From: Cercophora sp. LCS_1 | Taxonomy: Eukaryota; Ascomycota; Sordariomycetes; Sordariales; Lasiosphaeriaceae | Reading direction: 5' to 3' | Length of the DNA stretch: 64,000 nt | Assembly (NCBI GenBank): GCA_036250225.1 | Contig: JAPZLL010000019.1 | Location: forward strand, 434,001 to 498,000 | Shown here: piece by piece, positions 32,150 through 43,633 of the stretch | How positions within the stretch are numbered: position 1 is the stretch's first letter | Layout: each line of letters opens with the position of its first letter | The notes under the pieces: generated by a model | What the model saw: the letters and a program-made list of their open reading frames with translations, nothing else | Told to the model about the DNA's origin: nothing | Database searches by the model: none | Translations under genes and position numbers: made by a program

Positions 32150-35048
32150 GGTCGCGAAGGGCCTCTAGGCTGTGGCAATAACTCTACGGGAATCGGGCAG
32201 GTCGTCCGCGTCACTGGCGGAGTGGTGGTTCGCGCGGGTCGGCGCCGGCGGAACAGGAGTGTCGGTGAGGGAGGATGTGGGATGGCGGAGAACAAGTCTC
32301 ACTTTCGGGAGAGCTTAAATATTATGCGCTCAGACTCTATGTCGGCACAAAATTTAGGAGTAAAATGTCTCGTATGACTTGAACCCGAGGGCTTCCCTGC
32401 ACTTTGCGGGCAGTCGGCAAGCCAGAGTGAGTTCCTTGTGAATCGTTGAGAGCAGGCGCGGGGCAGCGCAGGCGAGCGATCAGGCCCACCGGAGCAGATG
32501 CCACCAAGGGACGCAATGTCGCTGTTGTGCAAGTGTTCAATGTGGTGTGGTCCGTGCCTTGTGAACGCGATGATGTTGAACAAGACAGCGGCTAGGACCA
32601 GGGTTTCATTCGTGTGCGAGGCCGGGGTGGAGCTGGCCGACGACGAGAGCAGAAGGGAGATATCGATGCGGCGAGGTGATCGTCTGTGATCATGGGCGAA
32701 AGCGGCGGCTTCAGAGCCAGGAACGGGCAGGCCTGACTGGGTTTAGATACCCCGTCAATGCAGAGCCTGTGCGAGCGGCGATGGCGGCGGCAGCGGCAGC
32801 GGCAGCAGTCGAGCGGGTGGGATGGGAGACGACAAGGCAGGGGATGACGGGCTAGCTATGGGGAAGACGTCGTATCGCGCAGCACGATGGGGGAGCTGGC
32901 GGGCGAGCTGATGGAAAAGTGTAAATTGTATGTGCGCCGCGTGGGATAGCGCTGTCGCAAAAGCAACAACCCACCAAGCCGTCTGCTTGGTACCTGGAGA
33001 TACACGGGGGTGAGTCGCTTGCGGTTGCGGCTGGCGGCGGACGATGCAGCAACCTATCTGCGTGATGATGTTCTGGGCCGGCGGAATTTGGGGAACGGTG
33101 TCTTGCTGCTGCTGCTGCTGCCGTGATCCAGTCTCGAGCGTGCCAGCGATGTTCGCTGCCCTTTGCTGATAGGGCCGAGAGCTCGTCTCTACCCACGATG
33201 TTTCTCACGGAACGGCGTCGATCTGCCCGGATGGCCGTGGTACTTATCTGGGGAAGGATGCACAAACGCTCAAGTGCTTGACGCTTCTTGACCTGGGGCA
33301 GCTCGAGGTGATGGCAGAGGCAACCAACAGCGGGGTTGCGCTTGAGTGATTGGGCGATCAAGCTTTCAAGGGTTCCCCACGCCGAGAAGGCCAATTGGCG
33401 GCACCAGATTGCAACGGCACAACTAAAGGCGCAATACTGGTAGGGAGCAGAGCAGCGCAAACAGAATGACGGTGTGCGAAATCCGGCGTGTAAGCTCGGG
33501 GAAGGCAGGGCATCGCACAGGCAGCTGCAGTGGTTCCTCAGGTTCACGGCAGGCATCAGGCTGGACCTTGAACCTGGACTGGGATCGAGTTTCGATCCGG
33601 AGCAACCTGCGAGCTGTCTGGATTTCGGCCGCCCTCAAACTTCAACCTGGTTGGCTACGTGCTTTCCGCGGCTGTCATTGGGGGCGACATGGTTTAGGTG
33701 CTGTGTCCGCAGCGAATTTTACTGGACAACAATGAGCTTGGTTAAAACTCTCACATGGCCGCAATTCGAGGCCATGCGGAGAGTCCTGCTATCCGGGAAG
33801 GCTGGGACGCTGGAAGGGTGAACTGCCGCAACCTTGCAGGCCGCAGAGGGCTGCAGAGAGCCACGATCCAGGATCGCGCATAAGGGAAATCCCAGAGCCA
33901 GGACCTCACATCAACCACCCCGGGACGGGGGCGCCGTGGCCGTGACGGCTGGCTTCAGAGCGTTGAGAGCGCCGGTTCTCCAATACAAAGCGGCGAGACG
34001 CATCTTGATCTTGGTCTCCGGGCGGCGACCAGCCGGCCGCGAGCTCCAACCTCCCAGGAACCGACCCACTCGTGCCGCGTTCCTGATCACATCGGTCATC
34101 GTTCAACTTCCTCTCTTGACGAAACAGCCCACTGACAGGCGTCAGCCGGATATTCTGTTGAGGTGCAACCCATTTCTGCGACCAGCCGAGATATGCAACA
34201 CAAACTTTAAGGCCGGCTTCATGGTCTTCTCAGGGTTCAGTTCGTCCTTCAGGACACAGTGTGTGCTCACCTTGCCGTGAGCTGTTGACCAATGAGGCCC
34301 TCTGCGTGGAGTGCATCAACGCTCGGTGAGGAGGAGCGGGCCGTCCAGCTCAACCTCGAACTATCGGCCCGTTTTCTGGTCGAGAGAAAACTGTGACGCT
34401 AAAGGCCATGTGGTGAGCGTGACAGCAACGGGTGTCAGAGATGTGGGTCAAGCTTGAGGAATGAAGAGAAACTGGCGCCGCGCCGTGATATCAGAAGGCG
34501 GGATGACAAGCCCGCAATGTTTCCACTTGGCCCCCAAATCGACCCCACCATCCTGCCGGGCAAAACGATAGGTGGTGAGAAGTGAACAGAAATGACCACA
34601 AGTTGGAGGGATGCGCTTGAGACACCGCGGACCACAATCCCAAGTTGCTATGAGAGCACATTTAAGAGATATTTACTTACATGTATGTTCAAATGGCCTT
34701 GTGAGTATGATTGATGGTACACTGCATCACAGCACGCCGAAGGCGCACTGTGAACCTTGCCGTTTATTGTAGTGCCAAAGTGGGTCTTGCGCAACCGTCG
34801 GGGCGATAAGCGATAAGAAAAAAAAAAGTTGACCGGAGCTCGTCGCAACCAATGCACAATGAATTGTACTGCTTCGACCCGCCGAAGGACCGCTGTTTGA
34901 CGACGAGTCTCAGTGAAGCAATTGCGTACCCTGAGGTGTTGGGGTCTTACCATGAGACCCCGAGTTCAATCGTAAAGGAGAAGACCGCTTTTCCGCCCCA
35001 TCACCGCCCCTCGAAGAGCCAAACGAATCGAGACGGCCACAGCACACA
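32150..35048. other. Divergent intergenic region between ARL8 and RPA135
   Basis: 2.9 kb. It contains short triplet runs: GGCAGC-type near 32785-32810 and (CTG)n near 33104-33120. The minus-strand frame 32852-33556 is of low-complexity type and looks non-coding. A 7-bp perfect hairpin lies at 34941-34961. Nothing else could be supported. Confidence 0.4.
33104..33122. repeat. CTG trinucleotide microsatellite
   Basis: About six CTG units in non-coding DNA between ARL8 and RPA135. Short; no functional claim. Confidence 0.7.
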
Positions 35049-38000
35049 ATGGCCCCAAAAAAGACCGACCAGACGTGGGATCACGAATTTAACGTGGCCC
35101 GCAGAGAAAATCTCTTTCGAAATCCTCCGACCGACCGAACGGCCTACCCGGCTCTCCAGCTTGCGATCAACCCTCACATCGAATCATTCAATGCGCTCTT
35201 CTCCAAGAACGGAAAGCCGGGTCTGATCGACCACGGACTTGCGGAGATAGGGACGAAGACGTTCTTCGACGGCGATGAGAGGGCGTCCTCGGAGGGCAAG
35301 AACAAACTGGAAATCAGATTTAAGAGTGTCACTCTCCAGAAATCACAGGTCCCTCCGAGCAACAAGTTCGCCAAGAATCGTGAGATTCTTCCGGCCGAGT
35401 GTAGGGAGCGCCATGTATCTTACCGCGGGAAGCTGACCGCGACTCTGGAATACCGGGTCAACAATGGCGAATACCAAGAGTTTGCCCGCGAAATCGGACA
35501 AATGCCCATCATGGTCAAGGTGAGCAACCGACACCGGGCTTCGTGACACTGCTAACCCCAGTTCAGTCTAACAAGTGCCATCTCGAAGGGAACACACCGG
35601 CACAATTAGTCGCAAGGAAAGAGGAGTCAGAAGAGCTTGGTGGATACTTCGTCGTCAACGGCATCGAAAAGATCATTCGTTTACTGCTTGTCAACCGCAG
35701 GAACTTTCCCCTGGCTATCATCCGTCCAAGTTTCACAAACCGCGGTCCGGCATATACCCAGTACGGTATCATAGTACGATCTGTTCGGCCCGATGAGACT
35801 TCCCAGACCAACGTCCTTCACTACCTCAGCGACGGCAATGTCACCTTCAGATTTTCTTGGCGCAAGAACGAATACCTCATCCCGGTGATGATGATTCTCA
35901 AGGCGCTTTGTGAGACGAATGACCGAGAAATCTTTGAAGGCCTAGTAGGGAAGGCCAGTTCGAAGGGTGCCCAGAATACCTTCCTGACGGATCGTGTCGA
36001 GCTACTCCTCCGGACATACAAAGTTTACGGGCTCTATACCAGATCGCAAACTCGCTCCTATCTGGGGTCAAAGTTCCGCGTGGTGCTTGGGGTACCGGAG
36101 ACCATGTCGGACTACGATGTGGGAACTGAGTTTTTGCGCAAGATCGTCCTTGTCCATCTCGGGTGCGTGGACGTCACGCCAGAACAGGACGACGACAAGT
36201 TCAAGATGCTCCTTTTCATGTGCCGGAAACTTTATTCTCTCGTCGCCGGAGATTGCGCGGTAGACAACCCCGATGCCGTCCAGAACCAAGAAATACTTCT
36301 TGGCGGTTTCCTCTATGGCATGATCCTGAAGGAGAGGCTAGAGGAGTGGTTGACAGTTGGCGTACGGATGGCTCTTCGGGACTACTTGAGGAGGAATCCG
36401 ACGGTCTCTTTTACGTCTGCAACCTTTGCCAAAGAATTTCCTATTAGGATCTTCCAGAGGTCTAACGAGAACATCGGAGGGCCTCTTGAATACTTCCTCT
36501 CGACTGGAAATCTTACCAGTCCATCGGGACTTGATCTTCAACAAACCGCGGGCTTCACCGTTGTGGCTGAGAAGCTCAACTTTCTGCGTTTTATTAGTCA
36601 TTTCCGAATGGTCCATCGTGGTAGCTTCTTCGCCCAGCTCAAGACCACCACCGTCCGAAAGCTGCTCCCCGAGTCCTGGGGTTTTATGTGCCCCGTGCAC
36701 ACTCCTGATGGTTCGCCCTGCGGCCTGCTGAACCATTTGGCGCATAAATGCAAGATTATGACCGAGGCAGTTGACGCATCCGCGATTCCGCAAGTCCTGG
36801 CTTCGCTCGGTGTCACGAGCACGTCTTCAGAAGCGTACAGCGAAAGCCTTGTGGTAATGCTTGACGGCAAGCTTATCGGCTGGTGCAAGCCAGACGAGTG
36901 CAGATCTATTGCCGGGAAGCTTCGGTATATGAAGGTACAGGGCGGCCATGGTGTGCCAGCGATGCTCGAGATTGGCTACGTGCCGCCGTCGAGGGGTGGC
37001 TCGTACCCCGGCCTCTACATGAACTCGCAACCCACGCGAATGATGCGGCCCGTCAAGTACCTTCCGCTGGGGAAGGAGGATTGGGTAGGCCCACATGAGC
37101 AGCCATACATGTCCATCGCCTGCGTGGACTCGGACATTGTGCCTGGCGAGTCTACGCACGTGGAGTTCGACCCTACCAACATTCTCTCTATTCTCGCCAA
37201 TATGACTCCCTTCTCGGACTTCAACCAATCTCCCCGTAACATGTACCAGTGTCAGATGGGTAAACAAACCATGGGCACCCCAGGAACGGCGCTCGCGCAC
37301 AGAACAGACAACAAGATGTATCGTCTTCAGACAGGACAAACGCCCATCGTGCGCTCGCCACTCCACAACACATACGGCTTTGACAATTTCCCCAACGGGA
37401 TGAATGCTGTTGTCGCTGTCATTTCGTACACGGGATACGACATGGACGACGCTATGATAATCAACAAGTCAGCACACGAACGCGGCTTTGGTCACGGTAC
37501 CATCTACAAGACAAAGAAGATCAGTCTCAAGGACGACAGGAGGACTCGTTCGTCCAACGCCATTGTCAAAATGTTTGGATTTGCCCCGGGTTCCACCATC
37601 CGACCAGCTATGCGCGGTCAGCTTGACGAGGATGGGCTTCCCTACGTTGGGCGAATGGTGCAGGAAGGCGATGTCCTCTGCGCGTGGCACACGGTCTCGG
37701 CCGACTACAACGGGCAGCTGATCAACCGAGATGGCATAACACACTACGAGAAGTACAAGGAGTCTGAACAGGCATTTATCGAGGAGGTCCGGGTGATTGG
37801 CAGCGACACCGGCACCGAGCCCCTCCAGACAGTGTCGATTAAGCTCCGCGTTCCCCGATCGCCGGTCATCGGTGACAAGTTCTCGTCTCGTCACGGTCAA
37901 AAGGGTGTTGCCTCCCAAAAATGGCCTGCCATCGACATGCCTTTCTCCGAGTCAGGAATCCAGCCCGATGTCATCATCAATCCCCACGCTTTCCCGTCTC

Positions 38001-38800
38001 GAATGACAATCGGTATGTTTGTCGAGTCTCTGGCGGGCAAGGCTGGTGCCCTCCACGGTCTGGCTCAGGACTGCACGCCCTTCAAGTTTGACGAAGAGCA
38101 CACAGCAGGCGACTACTTTGGTCACCAGCTGATGAAGGCGGGGTACAACTACCACGGTAATGAGCCCATGTACTCGGGCATCACGGGCGAGGAGTTTTCT
38201 TGCGATATCTACATTGGCGTTGTCTACTACCAGAGACTCAGACACATGGTGAACGACAAGTACCAGGTCAGAACTACGGGTCCGGTTGTGCCCACGACAG
38301 GACAGCCTATCAAGGGCAGGAAGAAGGGTGGTGGTATCCGTGTCGGAGAAATGGAACGTGACGCACTATTGGCCCACGGAACGGCCTTCCTTCTCCAGGA
38401 TCGTCTGCTCAACTGCTCCGACTACTCCAAGTCGTGGCTCTGCCGCGACTGCGGGTCGTTCTTGGCGGTGCAGCCAACAGTATCCCCGTTTATCGGGAAA
38501 AAGAAGGCGGTCGGCGTCGTCAGGTGCCGCAACTGCGCCCAGAGGCTCCAAGATATCGAGGGATTGGACCTTATGCAGCTGGATGGGGAGATCTGGGAAG
38601 ACGGAGCAGGAATCCAATGGATTGGAGGAGAGAATACTACGCAAGTCGTCGTGCCTGGAGCGCTCAAGTTCTTGGATGCCGAATTAGCAGCCATGGGCGT
38701 CAAGCTCAAGTACAAGGTGGATAAGAGAGATGCGATACGAAAAGGGCCAATGCGGTCAGCGCCGATGCTACTTCAGAATGGCCTGGTCGCTGTTGCATGA
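35049..38800 (+). CDS. RPA135: RNA polymerase I second-largest subunit (RPA135/RPA2)
   Basis: Beta-like subunit of RNA polymerase I, nucleolar, part of the catalytic core that transcribes rDNA. Two exons (35049-35519 and 35567-38800; 47-bp intron) give 1234 residues, similar to yeast (about 1200). The frame is continuous and rich in invariant blocks: NGIEKIIRLLLVNRRNFP (the fungal Pol I fork and lobe region), SWGFMCPVHTPDGSPCGLLNH, GYDMDDAMIINKSA, GDKFSSRHGQKG (about residue 926, active-site hybrid-binding region), NPHAFPSRMTIGM and GVVYYQRLRHMVNDK. The C-terminal zinc site is CRDC near 1116 with CRNC near 1143. Pol I rather than Pol II or III is favoured by the N terminus (DHEFNVARRENLFRNP), the QPTVSPFIGKKKAVGVVRC spacer and the end. 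The exon junction restores MVKSNKCHL. No defect was seen. Confidence 0.97.
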
Positions 38801-39775
38801 GTTTGGTCTTTGGGCATAGATTAGCCATGTTTGTAGGTAAAGAGGCGTTTTGACCTTATGTTGGTAGTCAATGTTATTACGCATGTCAGGATGACATTCA
38901 GATCCGAGCGCCAACCACCTCGCCAATCTCGGCGACTGTATGCACCTACCTAACTGCCACTACAGTTGAAGTGTTAGATGCCCCTTGCCTCCCCGAACAG
39001 TAGCATCCGACCTAGTAGGTTCAACCTACTCAACTTTCGGGCCGGCCGATTACCGGCTTCATTCTCGACGACGCATCCGATTTGAGACTGCCACGTGAGC
39101 ACGGCACCACCAAAGTCGAAACATTCTCATCTTCAAACTCGGTCGGGGTACACGGGCGGATGGTTGAATGCACAGGACCGGCCGTGACAAGGAAACACGG
39201 CTTCGCCGTGCCGACGGATGACTGCCGTGGCCCCTTTAAATTATGCAGCTGTCCGCTTCCTGGAAGGCTGTTGGTCTGATTTCTGCTTGTTACCCCATCG
39301 ACCTGGGTCTCTGCCGCTGCGAGGAAGGTGCCATGTCCCGGTAATCTCCCGAGGCAAGCACCTTCCCCCCCAGCCAGGAGCAAGCAAACAGAAAAGCGGA
39401 GGGAAACATTTACCAGGCCGCCGTTTCGCGTTTCCATCTGATCTGTTCTCGGCCGCTCGCTCCTCCAGCACCCCACCACCCATCCCTTCCTCGGTCAGAC
39501 GCAGGATCCTCAGTGTTAGACGCGATTTCTTAGGTCTCGGCGTTCTTTGCAATCGGTCTGATACACCCCCGGAGCGCCGTCGCTTCGCTCACCGTTCTTT
39601 CCCTCACCACCTGTCTCGTCGACCGCGCTCACGCCTCCGCTCGTCAGTCTTGACCTCCCGTGGTCCAGGTCGCACCGCTCGGGTTCCTCGAAACTGTCTG
39701 TTTCCGGTTCTCGTCTTAGTTACCTCCTGTCAGACCACCGATTCCGAGCATCCGGAAGTCGAACTGAGAGCGGGC
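38801..39775. other. Intergenic: RPA135 3' UTR and tyrosinase promoter
   Basis: About 1 kb. From 39218 onward it stays open in the same frame as the tyrosinase first exon, so an N-terminally extended start cannot be fully ruled out. The sequence from 39440 to 39770 is pyrimidine-rich and leader-like. Confidence 0.45.
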
Positions 39776-41801
39776 ATGGCGACCGTCAGGATACTATTGG
39801 CCGTCTTGCTGCTGTTGCGCCCCATCTTTGGCCAGTATACCGCCTACAATTATGGCATCGACGTGTCCCAGCATATCAAACGCCAGATGGCACAGCCTTT
39901 GGTGGTAAGAGGCGATTCTAGCGGCGCTGTACGGTTGAGACGGGAAATCCGAGAACTCGAGCAGGACTCGGACCTGTGGACGCTCTACATCCTCGGTCTC
40001 AGCATGATGCAGTTCCAGGATCAAACCCTGCCGAACTCGTGGTACGGCCTGACAGGTTCGCTACACCCGCGCGAGAGCATCATCTTGAAGCGCGGTGAGG
40101 ACTGACCTAGGTGAAGGGATACACGGGATACCCCACAAGACCTGGGGAGGTGTCGGGCCGACTCCGGGAAATGAGAATACAGGATACTGCACTCACTCTT
40201 CCGTCCTGTTCCCGACATGGCATCGGCCCTATCTTGTTCTCTATGAGGTATGGTCCGTTTGTTTCGGCTGGTCGCTGCTGACAATAGGATAGCAAGTGCT
40301 TTACGGCCTTATTCAGACAATCGCAACGTTATGGCCACCGGGCAAAGACCGGGATCGATATCAGGCGGCTGCAGCGAGGTTTCGCATACCTTACTGGGAT
40401 TGGGCCGCCTCCCCGCCGTCGGGACAGAGCGTGCTTCCCGCGAGCGTGGGTGGAAATCCTTACGTTGACGTTGCTGGCCCTAGCGGGGTCCAACGGATAG
40501 CGAATCCGCTTTTCAGCTACACCTTTAAACCGCTAAATAGTACGGCAATGTTGTGGGCGCCAGTGAGTCCCTCATATTGGACGAGAGGAAGCAGCTGACG
40601 CATGTAGTGGAATCTTTGGACAAGCACACTTCGAAGCCCAGTCACAACCGATAACACTGCACGGTCTAATAACTCGTTGGTGGCACGGAACTTTGACCAG
40701 AACCTCCCGACTATCAGCCAGCGGCTGTACATTTTGTTCTCGAACTATGATAACTACACTACGTTCAGCAATAATGCGTGGATCCCGCTGATTAACAACG
40801 CATCCTACGACTCTCTCGAGTCGCTTCATGATACCATCCACAACCTTGCCGGAGGCGGCGGATTGGGCCAGCCCAATGCCCAAGGAGGACACATGTCTTA
40901 CATTCCTTATTCCGCCTTTGACCCAATATTCTTTTTGCACCATACCAACGTCGATCGAATATTTGCCATCTGGCAAGCGATCAATCCCAACAGCTGGGTT
41001 CAACCCCAGTCAGCTGCTTTACCTTCATACACAACATCCAAGGGGCAGGTCCAGGACTCCGCCACAGCCTTAACCCCGTTCTTTGCTGGAGACGATGGTA
41101 TATTCTGGACCTCCGATAGCGTCCGTGACCACAGAATCTTTGGATACACGTATTCCGAAGTCCAAGCCAGCCTGAACTCTAGTAGGAAGGCAAGCGCTCA
41201 CGTCAGGAAGGCGATTAATCGGCTATATGGCGCATCAAGCCCGGCAAGTCTGTTCATTAACGAGGCAAAGGCGAGCAGTCTACAGCGAGCCCGTCCAAGA
41301 AAGGCATCTGCAGTGTGGGGCGTCAAACAGACCGACACAGATATCGGTAGCAGATACCGCGAGTGGATTGCCAACATCCGTGTCTCAAAGCAGGCATTGG
41401 ACGAGCCTTTTGCTGTTCATCTGTTTGTCGGCGATGTCCCACTGCAACCCCAAGATTGGTCTTTTGCAAAGAGCCATGTTGGTATGGTGGGTGTGTTTTC
41501 CTCGCGGAACATGTATGGAGCAATGGAGGGTCTTGCTGTCTCTGGAACGGTCCCACTAACCAAGACGTTGGTGGACAAGATAATGGCAAATGAACTTGCG
41601 ACGTTGGACTCACAAGATGTGGAGAAATATCTTAGAGCGCATCTGAAGAGAAGGGTTCTTACAGCAAGTGGGAAGGTGTACGACGCGAGGACGATCGAAA
41701 CTTTGGAGGTCAAGATTGTCAGCTCCGTAGTCAAGGCGCCGGAGACGGAAGAGGAGTTACCACAATGGGGAAAGGTGGAATCACATTTTGCGTTGAGTTG
41801 A
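39776..41801 (+). CDS. Tyrosinase (type-3 copper phenol oxidase) with a signal peptide
   Basis: Oxidises monophenols and catechols to o-quinones, a route to melanin-like pigments. Four exons (39776-40055, 40117-40247, 40293-40562, 40608-41801) give 624 residues. Exon 1 begins with MATVRILLAVLLLLRPIFG, a signal-peptide-like segment. Copper A ligands are His96 (in IHG), His120 (in CTHSS, preceded by the Cys118 usual for a thioether link) and His129 (in WHRPY). Copper B has His301, His305 (LHDTIHN) and His338/339 (FFLHHTNVDRI). A YTY tyrosine motif near 407 ends the core; the last ~215 residues resemble the C-terminal lid domain of fungal latent tyrosinases. Intron 1 was placed by joining WYGLTG to IHGIPHKTW. 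The acceptor there is GAAG. The upstream frame is open, but the signal peptide favours the start at 39776. No pigment cluster lies alongside. Confidence 0.9.
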
Positions 41802-41842
41802 GGCGTCTTGGTTGGAGTGGCGATGATGTTTTGGGGACAAAA

Positions 41843-41871
41843 AAGGTTGGCTGCATCGCTTGGCCAACCTT
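41843..41871 (+). other. Perfect 9-bp hairpin in tyrosinase 3' region
   Basis: AAGGTTGGC (41843-41851) and GCCAACCTT (41863-41871) form a perfect 9-bp stem around an 11-base loop, 42 bases after the tyrosinase stop and followed by TTTTT. It would lie in the 3' UTR. It may influence 3' processing or stability, or be chance. Confidence 0.6.
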
Positions 41872-42105
41872 CTGGTTTTTGCTACGTGTTTTGATGTTGA
41901 TGCGCTGTATGTTAGGGAGGAATTAGGGAGTACGAGATAGGCGTAGGTGCACTGGCTGCTTATGGGGGCGTAATGTAATATGGTATGGCTGCCAATTTGT
42001 TTTCTTGTTTTTACTGTGGTTTGTGTCTATTATAGCGGTTGCTGGGTGGGTCAAAATGGGTAAAGGGGGCGGGTAAACAAACCCCTGGCCCCAGGTCAAG
42101 CGAAA

Positions 42106-42140
42106 GCGGGTCGAGAACCCGCCAGTTTCAGTGAAGTAGC
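42106..42140 (+). repeat. Repeat module copy A
   Basis: T-arm-like hairpin GCGGG-TCGAGAA-CCCGC (42106-42122), followed at 42129 by CAGTGAAGTAGC. Copies B to D carry related sequence in the same order. Confidence 0.45.
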
Positions 42141-42581
42141 AATGGTAGCAATAACCTTGGGAAAATTTAAATCGTCTCTTGATTCAAATCCTTTCTCTCT
42201 TCTTCCCTCATAACTTCATGCCGACAGCTGTGATGCAGCAGTTCAGCGTCGTTGCGCACCACGAGCGTCAAGGCTAAAGTGGAGGTATACTCTCAATGCT
42301 CAAGTATTGCGGCTTGCAAAACTCGAAAGGATCGACACACTCGCCGTTCAAGCCCTCTTTCCACTCACGCTCCTGTCGGAAACACCGGTCCGGGGAGGGA
42401 GGTATATAGGTGAGTTCGCGGAGCCGGGTTTCCAGCAAAGCAGCAAAGCATGACAATAGGGCGCGTCGACGGGCCTTGGGCCGTCCTTTACTTTGAGGTT
42501 TGCCACCTACATCGTATTCTCACTTATCTCTGATCTTTTTTTGTCGGGAATGCAACTGTACAGCGCTGCCTCGGGGGTCGT

Positions 42582-42680
42582 CTCTCCCAGACGGGTGATG
42601 GCTGAAGTACAGAGTTGGTGGCGTAATGTGCACGTCCCGGCGATTGGCTCGAGGGCGTCCGCGGTTCGAGTCTGGGAGAG
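42582..42680 (+). ncRNA. 99-nt tRNA-like / possible Pol III transcript
   Basis: The ends CTCTCCCAGAC (42582-42592) and GTCTGGGAGAG (42670-42680) are perfectly complementary over 11 bp, like an extended acceptor stem. Inside, TGGCTGAAG near 42600 resembles an A box and GGTTCGAGTC at 42663-42672 matches a B box. A T8 run at 42693-42700 could stop Pol III. The T arm is short by about three bases, so this is not a normal tRNA. It could be a tRNA pseudogene, a SINE head or an uncharacterised small RNA. Confidence 0.35.
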
Positions 42681-42835
42681 GTTTGAAGACTCCTTTTTTT
42701 TCAGCGAAGTAGCTCGAGCTTAACATTCCAATAGTTGGACTTTTTAACTCACTGAATCTTGACGGGAAACCGTCCTTCGCTTTTTGCATCTTGCAGCTCT
42801 GTGTTCCGCAGTGTTTTTTTTTTTTCCCACTTGTA
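42663..42835 (+). repeat. Repeat module copy B
   Basis: Contains GGTTCGAGTCTGGGAGAGG, then CAGCGAAGTAGCTC at 42702, then CCGTCCTTCGCTTTTTG near 42770 and a long T run. It aligns in order with copies C and D. Confidence 0.45.
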
Positions 42836-43020
42836 CTAGGCAGAATCCTCCAGGAGGCAGAACAGGCAAGGGGGGCTATGTGAGGACTCAATGGTGGCCA
42901 CCCATAAGTTTTTGTTGCTAGAAACTTTGGACATTGGCCGTGAAAATATAGCCATTGATAGGCTGATGTAAACGCCGAGATGGCATCGGAGAGGGAGGCG
43001 CAACAGTGGGTGTTGCGAGG

Positions 43021-43210
43021 CCAGACAGGGTTATATGGGGAAGTTTGAAAACACGGTTCCCAGTGACGTAGCTCTCACCATCACCCGAGCCTCGCAACTA
43101 AGGGTGCACAACAATATAGAGCGTACATATACAACTGAACAACTCCGGGGATTGCTATGACGTGGGCTCCGGTCTTGACCTAGGCCCCGTCCTTCGCTTT
43201 CTTTTTTGTT
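43021..43210 (+). repeat. Repeat module copy C
   Basis: Contains GTTTGAAAACACGG, then CAGTGACGTAGCTCTCACCA at 43061, then CCGTCCTTCGCTTTC near 43187 with a T run. It shares about 30 nearly identical bases with copy D at the core. Confidence 0.5.
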
Positions 43211-43409
43211 CCCGACAATTGGGACCGAGCGCTGGCGTTCGTTCCCTCGCCCGTCAGACATTAAACACGGGGTCGATCTTTTTTTGGCCCAGCTGGATGA
43301 GCGCAGCTCTTCCGGGAGCTCTGAAGAGGTGGTGGATCCATTCCACCCCTCAAACTTTGGTTTTGAAGGTGGGATATCGTCAAGAGGAAGGGGCGACGGT
43401 GGTGCTGCC

Positions 43410-43620
43410 GGACCGGACAAATGGGCATATGAGTGAGCTTGGAAACACGGCTCCCAGCGAAGTAGCTCTCACCACTCCGGGATCCGGAAATATGATGTAT
43501 AAAGTTATGTGATATACTGGTGCTCAGGCACCGCCTAGACAGGGATCATTGTCTTTCGCTATCATTTTTGCGCGTGCTCTTCTCGCTGGCTCGCGGGGCT
43601 CCCGGGATACTTCTTTTTTT
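43410..43620 (+). repeat. Repeat module copy D
   Basis: Contains GGAAACACGG, then CAGCGAAGTAGCTCTCACCA at 43455, then GTCTTTCGCTATC near 43545 and a T run that ends just before the tRNA-like element at 43634. Confidence 0.5.
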
Positions 43621-43633
43621 TTTTGATAGGGTA

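Noticed and set aside
32370..32460. GGGTTCAAGTC with TTTT downstream on the minus strand, tRNA-like
   Set aside because: Candidate A box has two mismatches and neither acceptor nor T arm folds.
32852..33556. 234-codon minus-strand frame in the ARL8-RPA135 gap
   Set aside because: Driven by triplet-rich GC DNA; Cys, His and Arg scattered without a pattern, no family signal.
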